Shown piece by piece: positions 8,093 to 17,661 of a stretch of DNA of 64,000 bases (the first letter of the stretch is position 1; each line of letters begins with the position of its first letter). Origin of the DNA: Paraclostridium ghonii (GTDB lineage Bacteria > Bacillota > Clostridia > Peptostreptococcales > Peptostreptococcaceae); NCBI RefSeq assembly GCF_030815085.1, contig NZ_JAUSWG010000001.1. The stretch is one strand, 5' to 3'. The notes beneath the pieces were generated by a model, which was given only the letters and a program-made list of their open reading frames with translations, ran no database searches and was not told the origin of the DNA. The position numbers were made by a program, and so were the translations under genes.

Positions 8093-8794
8093 ATGAAAAT
8101 AAAGTCAAGTATATTAGTTAATATATCGAAATTTGAAGATATTATTAAATATAAGTTTAAAAATAAAAAATTTATACTAGAGGCGTTAACACATAGTTCA
8201 TACTCTAATGAAAATAAATCATATTCATTCAATGAGAGGTTAGAATTTTTAGGAGATTCTGTGCTAGGAATAGTAATAAGTGATTATTTATTTCAAAATG
8301 AACAAGATTTGCCTGAAGGTGAATTAACAAAATTAAGAGCCAATATAGTTTGTGAAGAGTCTTTAAGTGATGTTGCTAAAGAAATAAATTTAGGAAAACA
8401 CATTCTTTTAGGTAGAGGAGAAGAAGCAACAGGAGGTAGAGATCGTATATCAATATTAGCAGATGCATTTGAGGCTGTAATAGCAGCTATTTACCTAGAT
8501 GGTGGAGTTGAAAATGCAAAAGAATTTATATTAGATCATATGGAAAGCATAATTCAAGACTCTATAAAAGGAAGAATCTTCAGAGACTATAAGACTCATT
8601 TACAAGAGGTTGTACAAAGTAAAGGTGAAAGTGTTATATCATATAATTTAGTAGAAGAAATTGGACCGGATCACAATAAAAGATTTGTAATGGAAGTTAG
8701 CTTAGATGATAAGGCATTGGGAAGAGGAGAAGGTAAGAGCAAAAAAGAGGCAGAACAATCAGCTGCAAAACAAGCATTAAGAAGGATGATTTAA
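8093..8794 (+). CDS. rnc: ribonuclease III
   Basis: RNase III cuts double-stranded RNA, including the rRNA precursors. The 233-residue protein has the catalytic domain with the signature NERLEFLGDSVLG (about residues 46-58) and the second acidic motif DAFEAVIAAIYLDGG (about 123-137). A C-terminal double-stranded-RNA-binding domain starts at DYKTHLQEVVQ and ends GEGKSKKEAEQSAAKQAL. A strong SD (TGGAGG) precedes ATG 8093. It leads the block rnc, radical SAM gene, smc, ftsY, an order widely conserved in Firmicutes. The acpP gene often found just upstream is absent here. Confidence 0.97.
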   Translation: MKIKSSILVNISKFEDIIKYKFKNKKFILEALTHSSYSNENKSYSFNERLEFLGDSVLGIVISDYLFQNEQDLPEGELTKLRANIVCEESLSDVAKEINLGKHILLGRGEEATGGRDRISILADAFEAVIAAIYLDGGVENAKEFILDHMESIIQDSIKGRIFRDYKTHLQEVVQSKGESVISYNLVEEIGPDHNKRFVMEVSLDDKALGRGEGKSKKEAEQSAAKQALRRMI

Positions 8795-8795
8795 T

Positions 8796-9866
8796 ATGAA
8801 AAAGAGGATTATACCTATATTTGTGCCTCATAGGGGCTGCCCTCACGATTGTATATTTTGTAACCAAAAGAAAATTACTGGAGTAAGCACAGATATTACA
8901 AGTGAAAATGTAAGAAATATAATTGAAGAATATTTAACTACAATAGATAAAGATGCAAGTATTGAAATAGCTTTTTTTGGAGGAAGTTTCACTGCTATAG
9001 ACATGGATATTCAAAGAGGTTTACTTTCTGTAGCAAAGGAATATGTAGATAAAAATATAGTAGATGACATAAGGATGTCTACAAGACCGGATTGTATAAA
9101 TGATGAAATATTAACTATGTTAAAAGAATACAAAGTTAGTATTATAGAACTTGGAGTTCAATCACTAGACGAAAAGGTGCTAATAGACAGCGTAAGGGGT
9201 CATAGTGATGAAGATGTTTTTAAAAGTTCCAAACTAATAAAAGAATACGGTATAAAATTGGGACTACAAATGATGGTAGGATTGCCATCAGATACAGAAG
9301 AGAAATGTATAAAAACAGCAAATAAATTTATAGAATTAAAACCAGATTGTGTAAGGGTATACCCTACTTTAGTAGTTAAAGAAACGGGTCTTGAAAAACT
9401 ATTGAATGAAGGAAAATACAACTCATTTACACTAGAAAAAAGTATAGATATAGTGAAGAAGGTTTTAGTTTTGTTTTATATAAACAATATAAATGTAATT
9501 AGAGTAGGATTACAAGCAACAGAAGATATCGCTATAGGAAAAGAAGTACTTGCAGGGCCTTATCACCCAGCTTATAGAGAACTAGTTGAAAGTAAGATGT
9601 ATGGAGATTACATTGAATATTTAATTGGAAAATATAATGTAAAAAAAGATGTAGTAGTATTAGTTAATAAAAAAAATGTATCTAGAATATTAGGAAATAA
9701 AAAATCTAATGTTAAAAAAATAAAAGAAAAGTATAATATTTTATTGAAAACTAAGGAAGATAATTTAAATATAAATGAACTAGGATTTATAATAGATAAT
9801 GAAAAAGTTATAAATTTTGATGTTAATGATATATATATGAGATTAAAAGATATATACAGCCTTTAG
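8796..9866 (+). CDS. radical SAM protein, ELP3-like without acetyltransferase domain
   Basis: A 356-residue radical SAM enzyme. The [4Fe-4S] motif is C-x3-C-x2-C in GCPHDCIFCNQKKITG (residues 14-29). The SAM-binding glycine-rich segment EIAFFGGSFTAID follows, with MSTRPDCI, IELGVQS and GLQMMVGLPSDT. These are features of the Elp3/MiaB-like radical SAM subgroup. The GNAT acetyltransferase domain of true Elp3 is missing; the C-terminus is a short lysine-rich region. It begins one base after rnc, so it is cotranscribed, and lies before smc, a common clostridial arrangement. The substrate is unknown; tRNA modification is plausible from the family. Confidence 0.85.
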   Translation: MKKRIIPIFVPHRGCPHDCIFCNQKKITGVSTDITSENVRNIIEEYLTTIDKDASIEIAFFGGSFTAIDMDIQRGLLSVAKEYVDKNIVDDIRMSTRPDCINDEILTMLKEYKVSIIELGVQSLDEKVLIDSVRGHSDEDVFKSSKLIKEYGIKLGLQMMVGLPSDTEEKCIKTANKFIELKPDCVRVYPTLVVKETGLEKLLNEGKYNSFTLEKSIDIVKKVLVLFYINNINVIRVGLQATEDIAIGKEVLAGPYHPAYRELVESKMYGDYIEYLIGKYNVKKDVVVLVNKKNVSRILGNKKSNVKKIKEKYNILLKTKEDNLNINELGFIIDNEKVINFDVNDIYMRLKDIYSL

Positions 9867-9892
9867 TTTTATTTTGAAGGGAGAGAAAGGTA

Positions 9893-12800
9893 TTGTATTT
9901 AAAAAGATTAGAACTTAAAGGATTTAAATCCTTTCCAACTAAAACAGACGTGCTTTTTAATGAAGGTATAACAGCTATAGTTGGGCCAAATGGTAGTGGG
10001 AAAAGTAATATATCAGATGCAGTTAGGTGGGTATTAGGAGAACAAAGCATAAAGAGTTTAAGGGGAGATAAATTAGAAGATGTTGTATTTGCGGGAACAG
10101 ATACAAAAAAGGCAATGAACTACTGTGAAGTTGCATTAACTATAGATAATAGTGATAGAAACTTAGATATAGAATATAGTGAAATTACAATAAAAAGAAG
10201 AGCTTACAGAAGTGGGGAAAGTGAGTTTTTCTTAAATAACAAATCATGTAGATTAAAAGATATAAAAGAATTATTATTAGATACTGGAATAGGTAAAGAT
10301 GGATATTCTATAATAGAACAAGGAAAAGTAGATGAGATTTTAAGTAATAATCCTGCAAATAGAAGGAAAGTATTTGATGAAGCTTGTGGTATATCAAAAT
10401 ATAGATATAAAAAGCAAGAAGCAGAAAGAAATTTGAAAAACACAAAAGAAAACTTAAATAGAATAGAAGATATATATGTTGAGATAGAAAATCAATTAAA
10501 ACCTTTAGAAAATCAACAGAGAAAAGCTATAAAGTATTTAGAAATAAAAGAAGAATTAAAGAAATTAGAAGTAAATAGTTATATAAGTGAAATAGAGGAC
10601 TTAGATAAACAAGTGGAAGAATCTTTAAAACACGATAAAATTTTAAAAGACCAAATGGATTCAGTAAAGTCAAAAAAAGAAATATTAGAAAAATCTATAA
10701 ATGATTGTGATGAAGAACTTGAAGAAATTGATAGTAAAATCAATAAAACTATGGAGTATATAAACACTATAAAAGGAGTAATAAATAAAAAATACTCAGA
10801 GCTTAGTGTTCTTAATGAAAAAATAAAAAATTGTAATAATGATATACAAAGATATACAAATGAAATAAGTTATATTACTAAAAAAATAAATGATGACAAT
10901 AAAGAATTAAAGAATTTAAATGAAAACAAAGAAAGTGCTTTTAATAATTTAGAAGGTATAGAAAAACAAATCAACGAAGTTGATGTAACAAACAAAAACA
11001 AAAAAGAAAATATAACTCAATTAAGCCAAGAAATTGAAGATTTAAAAGATGAAATAATAAGTTTATTAGATGCTAAACAAAATAGTGCCAATAAATTATC
11101 TACTTTAAATGCCAATATAGAAAATATAGAAAATAGAACTAGCACAGTAGATGTAGATATAAATACAATACAAAAAACTATATCTAATAAAAATCAAGAA
11201 ATCTTAAATTATGATTGTAAAAAGCAAGAAAAATTAAACTTAATAGAAAAATTAAGAAAAGAATACGAAGATATTAATAAAAAAGCAAATTCGTTTAAAA
11301 TAGAATTCGAAAAAATAGTTAGTGATATACAAGGTGCAAAACTTAAGCTAAATGAATATAATTCTAAATTAAATATATACATAGATATGGAAAAGCACTA
11401 CGAAGGATTTAATAAAGGTGTAAAAGAAGTACTAAAAAATAAAAACTTAGAAGGTATATATGGAGCATTAGGACAAGTTATATCATCATCTAAAGAGTAT
11501 GAAAAAGCATTAGAAGCCTCGCTTGGAAATTATATGCAAAATATAATAACTAAAGATGAAAATAGTGCGAAAAAAGCTATAAACTATTTAAAGCAAAATA
11601 ATTTAGGAAGAGTTACATTCTTGCCTTTAAATATAATTAAATCTAATAAAATAGATAAAAATTCAATAAAAAGTAGCACTAAATACATAGGCATAGCTAG
11701 TGAATTAGTTAAGTTTGATGAAAAGTATAAAAATATAATTGAAAATGTATTAGGCAGAACTATAGTTATAAGTAATATGGATGAAGCTATAAAGTTTGCT
11801 AGAGAAACAAATCATAGATATAAAGTTGTAACTTTAGATGGAGAGATTCTAAATCCAGGTGGGTCTTTAACGGGAGGTACAGTAAGAACAAATGGAAATA
11901 TACTTTCAAGAAAAAGACTTATAGAAGAGTTTCAAGAAAAACTAGTAAAAGAAAGAGAACACTTAAGCGTACTAGAAAAAAATAAAATAGATTTAAAACA
12001 TTCTATAAACTCAAATCTGGAAAAAATAGAAGTAATAAATAGTCACTTAAGAGAAAATGATAAAGAAGTTGTAATTATAAATGCTAATATAAAAAGTATA
12101 ACTGATGAACTTTTAAACTTAAAAAATAGCTTGCAAAAATTTGAAAATGAAAAGAAAAGTTTAGGTGAGAATCTAGAGTATACATTAACTAAAACATCTT
12201 CTTTAAAAGAAGAAATAGACTCTATAGAACAAAAACATTTACTAAATAAAAATAAAATAGCGAAATTAGGCTTAAAGTTAAAAGAATTTAATGACGGTTA
12301 TGAAGTTGATAAAAATAAGTTTGATGATTTAAATATAGAACATGCTAAATTAAATCAAATTTATCAAACTATAATAAAAGATATAGAAAGAATAGAAAAA
12401 GAAATAGAGCTACAAAATAGTGTGCTTAAAACTACAACAGAACAGCTTGAAAAAAGCAAAGAAGATAAAATTAAAATACAAGAACAAATTACAATAGAAA
12501 CATCAGAAAAAGAAAACTTAGAAAATCAAATTATAGATGAAAATAAAAAATTAAATCTTCAAAAAGAACAAAAAGATTCTATAAAGAAAAATAGAGATAG
12601 AATAACTGGTGAATCTAAAAATGTAGATAGACAATACATTGAAGTTAATGAAAGTCTATTTAAAATAGAAAATAAAATAGAAAGATTAAAAGCATCTAAG
12701 CAAAATTATATATCTAAATTGATAGAAGAATACGAATTAAGTTTAGAAGAAGCAAGATTATTAAAAGATGTATCTATAGTTATTGATAAGAAAGAATTAG

Positions 12801-13450
12801 AAAGCTTAAAAAGAGAAATAAAAAACCTTGGAAATGTTAACCTTGATTCTATAAAAGAATATGAGGAAATAAAAGAAAGATATGATTTTTATAGTGAGCA
12901 AAAAAAAGACTTAGAAGAATCTATAGATTTAATATACAAGCTTATAAAAGAGCTTGAAGACAATATGAAAAGAGAGTTTAATGAAAACTTTACTTTGATA
13001 AATGAAAACTTTAAAATTGTATATAAAAAATTATTTGGTGGAGGTAACGGAGAACTTAGGATAGTAGATAAAGGTAGCATTCTAGAAAGTGATATAGAAA
13101 TAGTAGCTCAACCGCCTGGTAAGAAGATGAAAAACTTAAACCTTTTATCAGGAGGAGAAAAAGCACTTACTGCAATAAGTATATTGTTTGCTATAATATT
13201 AGCTAAACCTACTCCATTTTGTATCTTAGATGAGATAGAAGCTCCACTAGATGATGCAAATATATATAGATTTGGAGAGTTTTTAAAAGAACTATCTAAA
13301 GATACCCAATTTATATCTATAACACATAGAAGAGGTACTATGGAGGTTGCAGATTATATATATGGAGTTACAATGCAAGAAAAGGCAATCTCTAAAGTAA
13401 TAAGCCTTGATTTAAAAGAAGCTAAAAAATTAACAGAAGATATAATATAA
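9893..13450 (+). CDS. smc: chromosome segregation ATPase SMC
   Basis: SMC forms the ring-shaped condensin with ScpA and ScpB that organises and separates sister chromosomes. The 1185-residue protein has the full layout. Walker A is GPNGSGKSN (about 32-40). The first long coiled coil spans about 170-500. A hinge lies at about 515-680 (GIYGALGQVI to NPGGSLTGGT). The second coiled coil spans about 680-1020. The ABC signature LLSGGEKAL and Walker B CILDEIEAPLDD are near the C-terminus. The start is TTG 9893, preceded by GAGAGAAAGG. It lies 9 bases before ftsY, as in many Firmicutes. Confidence 0.98.
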   Translation: MYLKRLELKGFKSFPTKTDVLFNEGITAIVGPNGSGKSNISDAVRWVLGEQSIKSLRGDKLEDVVFAGTDTKKAMNYCEVALTIDNSDRNLDIEYSEITIKRRAYRSGESEFFLNNKSCRLKDIKELLLDTGIGKDGYSIIEQGKVDEILSNNPANRRKVFDEACGISKYRYKKQEAERNLKNTKENLNRIEDIYVEIENQLKPLENQQRKAIKYLEIKEELKKLEVNSYISEIEDLDKQVEESLKHDKILKDQMDSVKSKKEILEKSINDCDEELEEIDSKINKTMEYINTIKGVINKKYSELSVLNEKIKNCNNDIQRYTNEISYITKKINDDNKELKNLNENKESAFNNLEGIEKQINEVDVTNKNKKENITQLSQEIEDLKDEIISLLDAKQNSANKLSTLNANIENIENRTSTVDVDINTIQKTISNKNQEILNYDCKKQEKLNLIEKLRKEYEDINKKANSFKIEFEKIVSDIQGAKLKLNEYNSKLNIYIDMEKHYEGFNKGVKEVLKNKNLEGIYGALGQVISSSKEYEKALEASLGNYMQNIITKDENSAKKAINYLKQNNLGRVTFLPLNIIKSNKIDKNSIKSSTKYIGIASELVKFDEKYKNIIENVLGRTIVISNMDEAIKFARETNHRYKVVTLDGEILNPGGSLTGGTVRTNGNILSRKRLIEEFQEKLVKEREHLSVLEKNKIDLKHSINSNLEKIEVINSHLRENDKEVVIINANIKSITDELLNLKNSLQKFENEKKSLGENLEYTLTKTSSLKEEIDSIEQKHLLNKNKIAKLGLKLKEFNDGYEVDKNKFDDLNIEHAKLNQIYQTIIKDIERIEKEIELQNSVLKTTTEQLEKSKEDKIKIQEQITIETSEKENLENQIIDENKKLNLQKEQKDSIKKNRDRITGESKNVDRQYIEVNESLFKIENKIERLKASKQNYISKLIEEYELSLEEARLLKDVSIVIDKKELESLKREIKNLGNVNLDSIKEYEEIKERYDFYSEQKKDLEESIDLIYKLIKELEDNMKREFNENFTLINENFKIVYKKLFGGGNGELRIVDKGSILESDIEIVAQPPGKKMKNLNLLSGGEKALTAISILFAIILAKPTPFCILDEIEAPLDDANIYRFGEFLKELSKDTQFISITHRRGTMEVADYIYGVTMQEKAISKVISLDLKEAKKLTEDII

Positions 13451-13459
13451 GGAGGCAAA

Positions 13460-14662
13460 ATGTTTAAAAAGTTATTCAAATTAGGGAAGAAAAAAGAAGA
13501 AGAAAATATAGTTGAAGAAGACAGTCAAATGCAACTAATTGATGAAGAAGCTACTTCAAGTGAAGAAGTAAAAGACGATGAAGAAATCGTAGAATCTAAA
13601 GAAGAAGAAAATGTGGTTGAAGCAGTAGAGTTTAAATTAGAAGAAAATATATCTTCAGATGAAGAAATAGAAGTTAAAGAAGATAACTTAGATATTGACA
13701 ATGAAGAGACAATAGAAAAAAATGATTTAGAAGAAGAAGAAATTACAAATGAAGGTTTATTTGCTAGGCTTAAGCAAGGGCTTACTAAAGCTAAGCAAGG
13801 AATAACAGATAAAATTGATGCTGTTTTAAATTCTTATACGACAATTGATGAAGACCTTCTTGAAGAACTTGAAGAAATATTAATAACAGCAGATGTAGGT
13901 GTAAATACTACTATGGAAATGATAGATGGGCTAAGAGATGTTATAAAGTCTAAAGGTATTAAAAATCCTTTGGAAGTAAGAGATGAGTTAAAATCTATAA
14001 TCTGCAATATGCTAGGAGAAGAAGATTCTAAATTGAATATAGAACCGGGACCAACCATAATATTAATGGTCGGAGTAAATGGAGTTGGAAAGACTACTAC
14101 AATAGGAAAACTAGCTAATAGATATACTAAAGAAGGTAAAAATGTAATGCTTGCAGCAGGAGATACATTTAGAGCAGCAGCTATAGAACAATTAGAAGTA
14201 TGGGCTAACAGAAGTAATGTAAGTATAATAAAACATCAAGAAGGTGCTGATCCAGGAGCTGTAATATTTGATGCTGTAAAAGCTGCTAAGGCTAGAAAAG
14301 CAGATGTATTAATCTGTGATACAGCTGGAAGACTTCACAACAAAACAAACTTAATGAATGAGTTAGGAAAAGTATTTAAAATAGTAGATAGAGAGTACCC
14401 AGAGGCACAAAAAGAAGTTTTATTAGTTGTAGACGCTACAACTGGTCAAAATGCAGTATCTCAAGCCAAAACATTTAAAGAGGTTGCTGATATAACAGGA
14501 ATAGTTTTAACTAAATTAGATGGAACAGCAAAAGGTGGAGTTGTGTTAGCTGTTAAATCTGAAGTTGATGTTCCTGTGAAACTTATAGGTGTTGGAGAAA
14601 AAGTAGAAGACTTACAAGATTTTGATTCAAAAGCATTTATAGATGCATTATTTGGGAACTAA
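13460..14662 (+). CDS. ftsY: signal recognition particle receptor FtsY
   Basis: FtsY is the membrane-associated GTPase that docks the SRP-ribosome complex at the translocon. The 400 residues comprise a highly acidic N-terminal A region (about 12-95), a helical N domain and the GTPase G domain. G-domain motifs are GVNGVGKTTTIGKLA (G1), AAGDTFRAAAIEQL, CDTAGRLHNKTNL (G3), TKLDGTAKGG (G4) and GVGEKVEDLQDF. The start ATG follows AAGGAGG. It is coupled to smc, while ylxM and ffh follow from a separate promoter, so both SRP GTPases are neighbours. Confidence 0.98.
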   Translation: MFKKLFKLGKKKEEENIVEEDSQMQLIDEEATSSEEVKDDEEIVESKEEENVVEAVEFKLEENISSDEEIEVKEDNLDIDNEETIEKNDLEEEEITNEGLFARLKQGLTKAKQGITDKIDAVLNSYTTIDEDLLEELEEILITADVGVNTTMEMIDGLRDVIKSKGIKNPLEVRDELKSIICNMLGEEDSKLNIEPGPTIILMVGVNGVGKTTTIGKLANRYTKEGKNVMLAAGDTFRAAAIEQLEVWANRSNVSIIKHQEGADPGAVIFDAVKAAKARKADVLICDTAGRLHNKTNLMNELGKVFKIVDREYPEAQKEVLLVVDATTGQNAVSQAKTFKEVADITGIVLTKLDGTAKGGVVLAVKSEVDVPVKLIGVGEKVEDLQDFDSKAFIDALFGN

Positions 14663-14682
14663 TTAGCTTTTTAAAATAACTG

Positions 14683-14711
14683 TTGACAACTTTATTAGTA
14701 TGATATAAAAT
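14683..14711 (+). promoter_or_regulatory. sigma-A promoter of ylxM-ffh
   Basis: A perfect -35 TTGACA (14683-14688), a 17-bp spacer and a -10 TAAAAT (14706-14711) lie 50 bp upstream of ylxM. Confidence 0.75.
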
Positions 14712-14760
14712 ACAATGTGTAAAGGGATTAACCTTTACAGTATAGTAAGTAGGAAGTGTA

Positions 14761-15132
14761 ATGATGAATCTAGAAAAATTAGTAGAGATTGGATTGTTAT
14801 TTGAACAATACAAAATGCTTCTAACTGATAAACAAAGAGAAATTGTATCACTTTATTATAATGAAGATTATTCTCTTGGAGAAATCAGTGAAAATTTAAA
14901 TGTTTCAAGACAAGGAATATATGATACATTAAAACGTTCTGAGAAGATTTTAAAAGATTATGAAGCTAAATTAGGCTTAGTTAAAAAGTCAAAAGAACGT
15001 GAAAAGATTACACAAGACATATATAATAAAGTTGTTGACATTAAACAAGATTTATTGCAAAATAGAGATTGTGCTAATTTAATCCCTAAGTTAGAAAATA
15101 TAGAAGATTTATGTAGGGAGATGTTAAAATGA
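14761..15132 (+). CDS. ylxM: YlxM family SRP-associated helix-turn-helix protein
   Basis: A 123-residue protein of the YlxM/p13 family, which in Firmicutes is encoded just before ffh and modulates the SRP. It has a sigma-70 region 4-like helix-turn-helix: LTDKQREIVSLYYNEDYSLGEISENLNVSRQGIYDTLKR (about 20-58). A helical C-terminal tail follows. Starts at 14761 and 14764 are both ATG; AGGAAG lies upstream. It overlaps ffh by 4 nt (ATGA), which implies coupled translation. Confidence 0.92.
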   Translation: MMNLEKLVEIGLLFEQYKMLLTDKQREIVSLYYNEDYSLGEISENLNVSRQGIYDTLKRSEKILKDYEAKLGLVKKSKEREKITQDIYNKVVDIKQDLLQNRDCANLIPKLENIEDLCREMLK

Positions 15133-16481
15133 TATTTGAAGGATTAGCAGATAAACTACAGGGCGCTTTAGGAAAATTAAAATCTAAAGGAAAGCTTACT
15201 GAAAAAGATGTTAAAGATGCTATGAGAGAAGTTAAGCTAGCTTTACTAGAAGCAGATGTTAACTTCAAAGTAGTTAAAGATTTTGTTAAGAAAGTTCAAG
15301 AAAGAGCTGTAGGTCAAGACGTTATGGAAAGTTTGACTCCAGCACAACATGTTATAAAAATAGTTAATGAAGAACTTACAAGCTTAATGGGTGATGTTCA
15401 AAGTAAAATAATGATATCGCCAAAGCCGCCAACAGTTATAATGATGGCAGGTTTACAAGGTGCAGGAAAGACGACTACATCTGGAAAGCTTGGAGGATAT
15501 TTTAAAAAGCAAGGTAAAAAGCCTTTATTAGTGGCTTGTGATATATACAGACCTGCAGCAATAAAGCAATTACAAGTTGTAGGTGAAAAATTAGATATAC
15601 CAGTATTTAGTATGGGAGATAAAGAAAGCCCAGTAAATATTGCTAAGGCTGGATATAATCATGCAATAAAAAATAATCATGATTTAGTTATAATAGATAC
15701 TGCTGGTAGACTTCATATAGATGAAACATTAATGGAAGAGCTACAAAACATAAAACATGAAGTTAAACCACATGAAATACTATTAGTTGTAGACTCTATG
15801 ACGGGACAAGATGCAGTAAATGTTGCTCAAAATTTCAATGATGCACTTGGAGTTGATGGAGTAGTTTTAACTAAACTTGATGGTGATACTAGAGGTGGAG
15901 CAGCACTTTCAATAAGAGCTGTAACACAAAAACCTATAAAGTTTATAGGTATGGGAGAAAAGCTAGATGACTTAGAGCCTTTCCATCCAGATAGAATGGC
16001 ATCTAGAATATTAGGTATGGGAGATATCTTAAGCTTAATAGAAAAGGCTCAAGAAAATATAGATTTAGAAAAAGCTAAGGAATTAGAAAGTAAAATCAAA
16101 AAACAAGAACTTGATTTTGAAGATTTCTTAGAGCAAATGGAACAGATCCAAAAGATGGGTCCTTTAAATAAAGTAATTGAAATGATACCTGGTATGGGCC
16201 AAATGAAAGACCAGCTTGGTGACATGGATATGAATAATAAAGAAATTGTTAAGACTAAGGCAATAATACAGTCTATGACAATAGAAGAAAGAAGAAATCC
16301 TAGTCTACTAAACGCTTCAAGAAAGAAAAGAATAGCAAGAGGTAGTGGTACTAGTGTTCAAGATGTAAACAGACTTATAAAACAATTTGATGAAATGAAA
16401 AAAATGATGAAGATGTTTACAGGAACTCAAAAAAGTATGAAGAAAAGGGGAGGCTTTGCCGGTTTACCTTTCTTTAAATAA
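15129..16481 (+). CDS. ffh: signal recognition particle protein Ffh
   Basis: Ffh binds signal peptides and 4.5S/6S RNA and delivers nascent membrane proteins to FtsY. The 450 residues show the N domain, then G-domain motifs GLQGAGKTTTSGKL (G1), CDIYRPAAIKQL, IDTAGRLHID (G3), TKLDGDTRGG (G4) and GMGEKLDDLEPFHPDRM. The methionine-rich M domain (about 325-430) contains the SRP-RNA-binding RIARGSGTSVQDVN. It starts inside the ylxM stop codon and is followed by rpsP 38 bases later. Confidence 0.98.
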   Translation: MIFEGLADKLQGALGKLKSKGKLTEKDVKDAMREVKLALLEADVNFKVVKDFVKKVQERAVGQDVMESLTPAQHVIKIVNEELTSLMGDVQSKIMISPKPPTVIMMAGLQGAGKTTTSGKLGGYFKKQGKKPLLVACDIYRPAAIKQLQVVGEKLDIPVFSMGDKESPVNIAKAGYNHAIKNNHDLVIIDTAGRLHIDETLMEELQNIKHEVKPHEILLVVDSMTGQDAVNVAQNFNDALGVDGVVLTKLDGDTRGGAALSIRAVTQKPIKFIGMGEKLDDLEPFHPDRMASRILGMGDILSLIEKAQENIDLEKAKELESKIKKQELDFEDFLEQMEQIQKMGPLNKVIEMIPGMGQMKDQLGDMDMNNKEIVKTKAIIQSMTIEERRNPSLLNASRKKRIARGSGTSVQDVNRLIKQFDEMKKMMKMFTGTQKSMKKRGGFAGLPFFK

Positions 16482-16519
16482 TAGAAAACAAAAAGATAAA
16501 ATTTTTCGGAGGTGTCGAT

Positions 16520-16792
16520 ATGGCAGTTAAAATAAGATTAAAAAGAATGGGATCAAACAAAAAACCTTTCTACAGAATAGTAGTAGCAGATTCTAGATCT
16601 CCAAGAGATGGAAAGTTCATAGAAGAAATAGGATTCTACAATCCAATATCTCAACCAAAGCAAGTTAAAATAAACGATGAGAAAGCTGTTAAATGGTTAG
16701 GATGTGGAGCACAACCAACTGATACAGTTAAAACTTTATTCGCTAACAACGGAGTAATGGAAAAGTTCGAAGCTTCTAAGCAAGCTAAGTAA
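16520..16792 (+). CDS. rpsP: 30S ribosomal protein S16
   Basis: S16 is an assembly protein of the small subunit. The 90-residue length is normal, and the start MAVKIRLKRMGSNKKPFYRIV and the RDGKFIEEIGFYNP motif are diagnostic. CGGAGG lies 8 nt before the ATG. It is followed by the KH protein, rimM, trmD and rplS, the classical ribosome/tRNA maturation cluster. Confidence 0.98.
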   Translation: MAVKIRLKRMGSNKKPFYRIVVADSRSPRDGKFIEEIGFYNPISQPKQVKINDEKAVKWLGCGAQPTDTVKTLFANNGVMEKFEASKQAK

Positions 16793-16815
16793 ATTTCTGT
16801 TAGGAGTGAATTGAT

Positions 16816-17043
16816 ATGAAAGAGCTAGTACTAGATATAGCAAAGGCTCTTGTCGATAATCCAGAAGCAGTTGAAGTAGAGGAAACTTTTAATGGAGAAG
16901 AGACTATCTTAAAATTAAAAGTTGCCCCTGATGACATGGGTAAGGTTATCGGTAAGCAGGGTAGAATAGCTAAAGCTATAAGAACTGTTATAAAATCTGC
17001 TTCAAATAGAGACCACAAAAAGGTTACTCTTGAAATAATATAA
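16816..17043 (+). CDS. khpA: KH-domain RNA-binding protein
   Basis: A 75-residue single KH-domain protein (KhpA/YlqC family) that in other Firmicutes partners with KhpB/Jag to bind RNA. The GxxG loop is in VAPDDMGKVIGKQGRIAKAIRTVIK. It sits between rpsP and rimM, its standard position. ATG 16816 has TAGGAG upstream. Confidence 0.95.
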   Translation: MKELVLDIAKALVDNPEAVEVEETFNGEETILKLKVAPDDMGKVIGKQGRIAKAIRTVIKSASNRDHKKVTLEII

Positions 17044-17071
17044 AGGATTAGGTATTAACCTAATCCTTTTT
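17042..17071 (+). terminator. intrinsic terminator after the KH gene
   Basis: A perfect 12-bp stem AAAGGATTAGGT/ACCTAATCCTTT with an ATTA loop starts in the stop codon and runs into TTTTT. It splits the rpsP cluster into two units, so rimM probably has its own promoter or depends on read-through. Confidence 0.88.
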
Positions 17072-17130
17072 GTATATACTTTGTATATATTAAGGAAAGA
17101 TAAAGCATAATTTTTAAAGAAGGTGAGATT

Positions 17131-17646
17131 ATGGAAAATAAATTAACTCATTTTAAAATAGGAAAAATAGTAAAAACACAAGGTTTAAAAGGCGAAGTTA
17201 GAGTTTTCTCTACAACTGATGATATATATAGATATGATGAATTGGAGACTTTTTACATAGGTAAAGATCTCAACACAGATTATAACGTTGAAAAAGTTAG
17301 ATACAAAGGTAACTTAGTTATAATGAAAATAAAAGGTATAGATAGCGTAGAGATGGCTGAGAAGTTAGTAAATAAAAATCTATATGTGTCTAGAGAAGAA
17401 TCAAAACAGCTTGAAGATGATGAATTCTTTATAGCTGATATGATAGGAATGGACGTTTATACAGTTGATAATGATCATGTAGGCGTATTAGAAGATGTTT
17501 TACAATATGCAGCTAATGATGTTTATGTGGTAAAAGGAGAAAATAATAAGGAGTATCTTATACCAGCTGTTATGAAATTTGTTCCTGAGATAGATATAGA
17601 AGAAAGAAAAATGATAATAGACCCTATAAAGGGAATGTTAGATTAA
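17131..17646 (+). CDS. rimM: ribosome maturation factor RimM
   Basis: RimM assists late 30S head assembly by binding S19. The 171-residue protein has the N-terminal beta-barrel (IGKIVKTQGLKGEVRV) and the C-terminal PRC-barrel (FFIADMIGMDVYT ... YLIPAVMKFVPEIDIEERKMIIDPIKGMLD). AAGGTGAG precedes ATG 17131. It is 15 bases from trmD. Confidence 0.97.
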   Translation: MENKLTHFKIGKIVKTQGLKGEVRVFSTTDDIYRYDELETFYIGKDLNTDYNVEKVRYKGNLVIMKIKGIDSVEMAEKLVNKNLYVSREESKQLEDDEFFIADMIGMDVYTVDNDHVGVLEDVLQYAANDVYVVKGENNKEYLIPAVMKFVPEIDIEERKMIIDPIKGMLD

Positions 17647-17661
17647 TTTTAAGGTGATATT

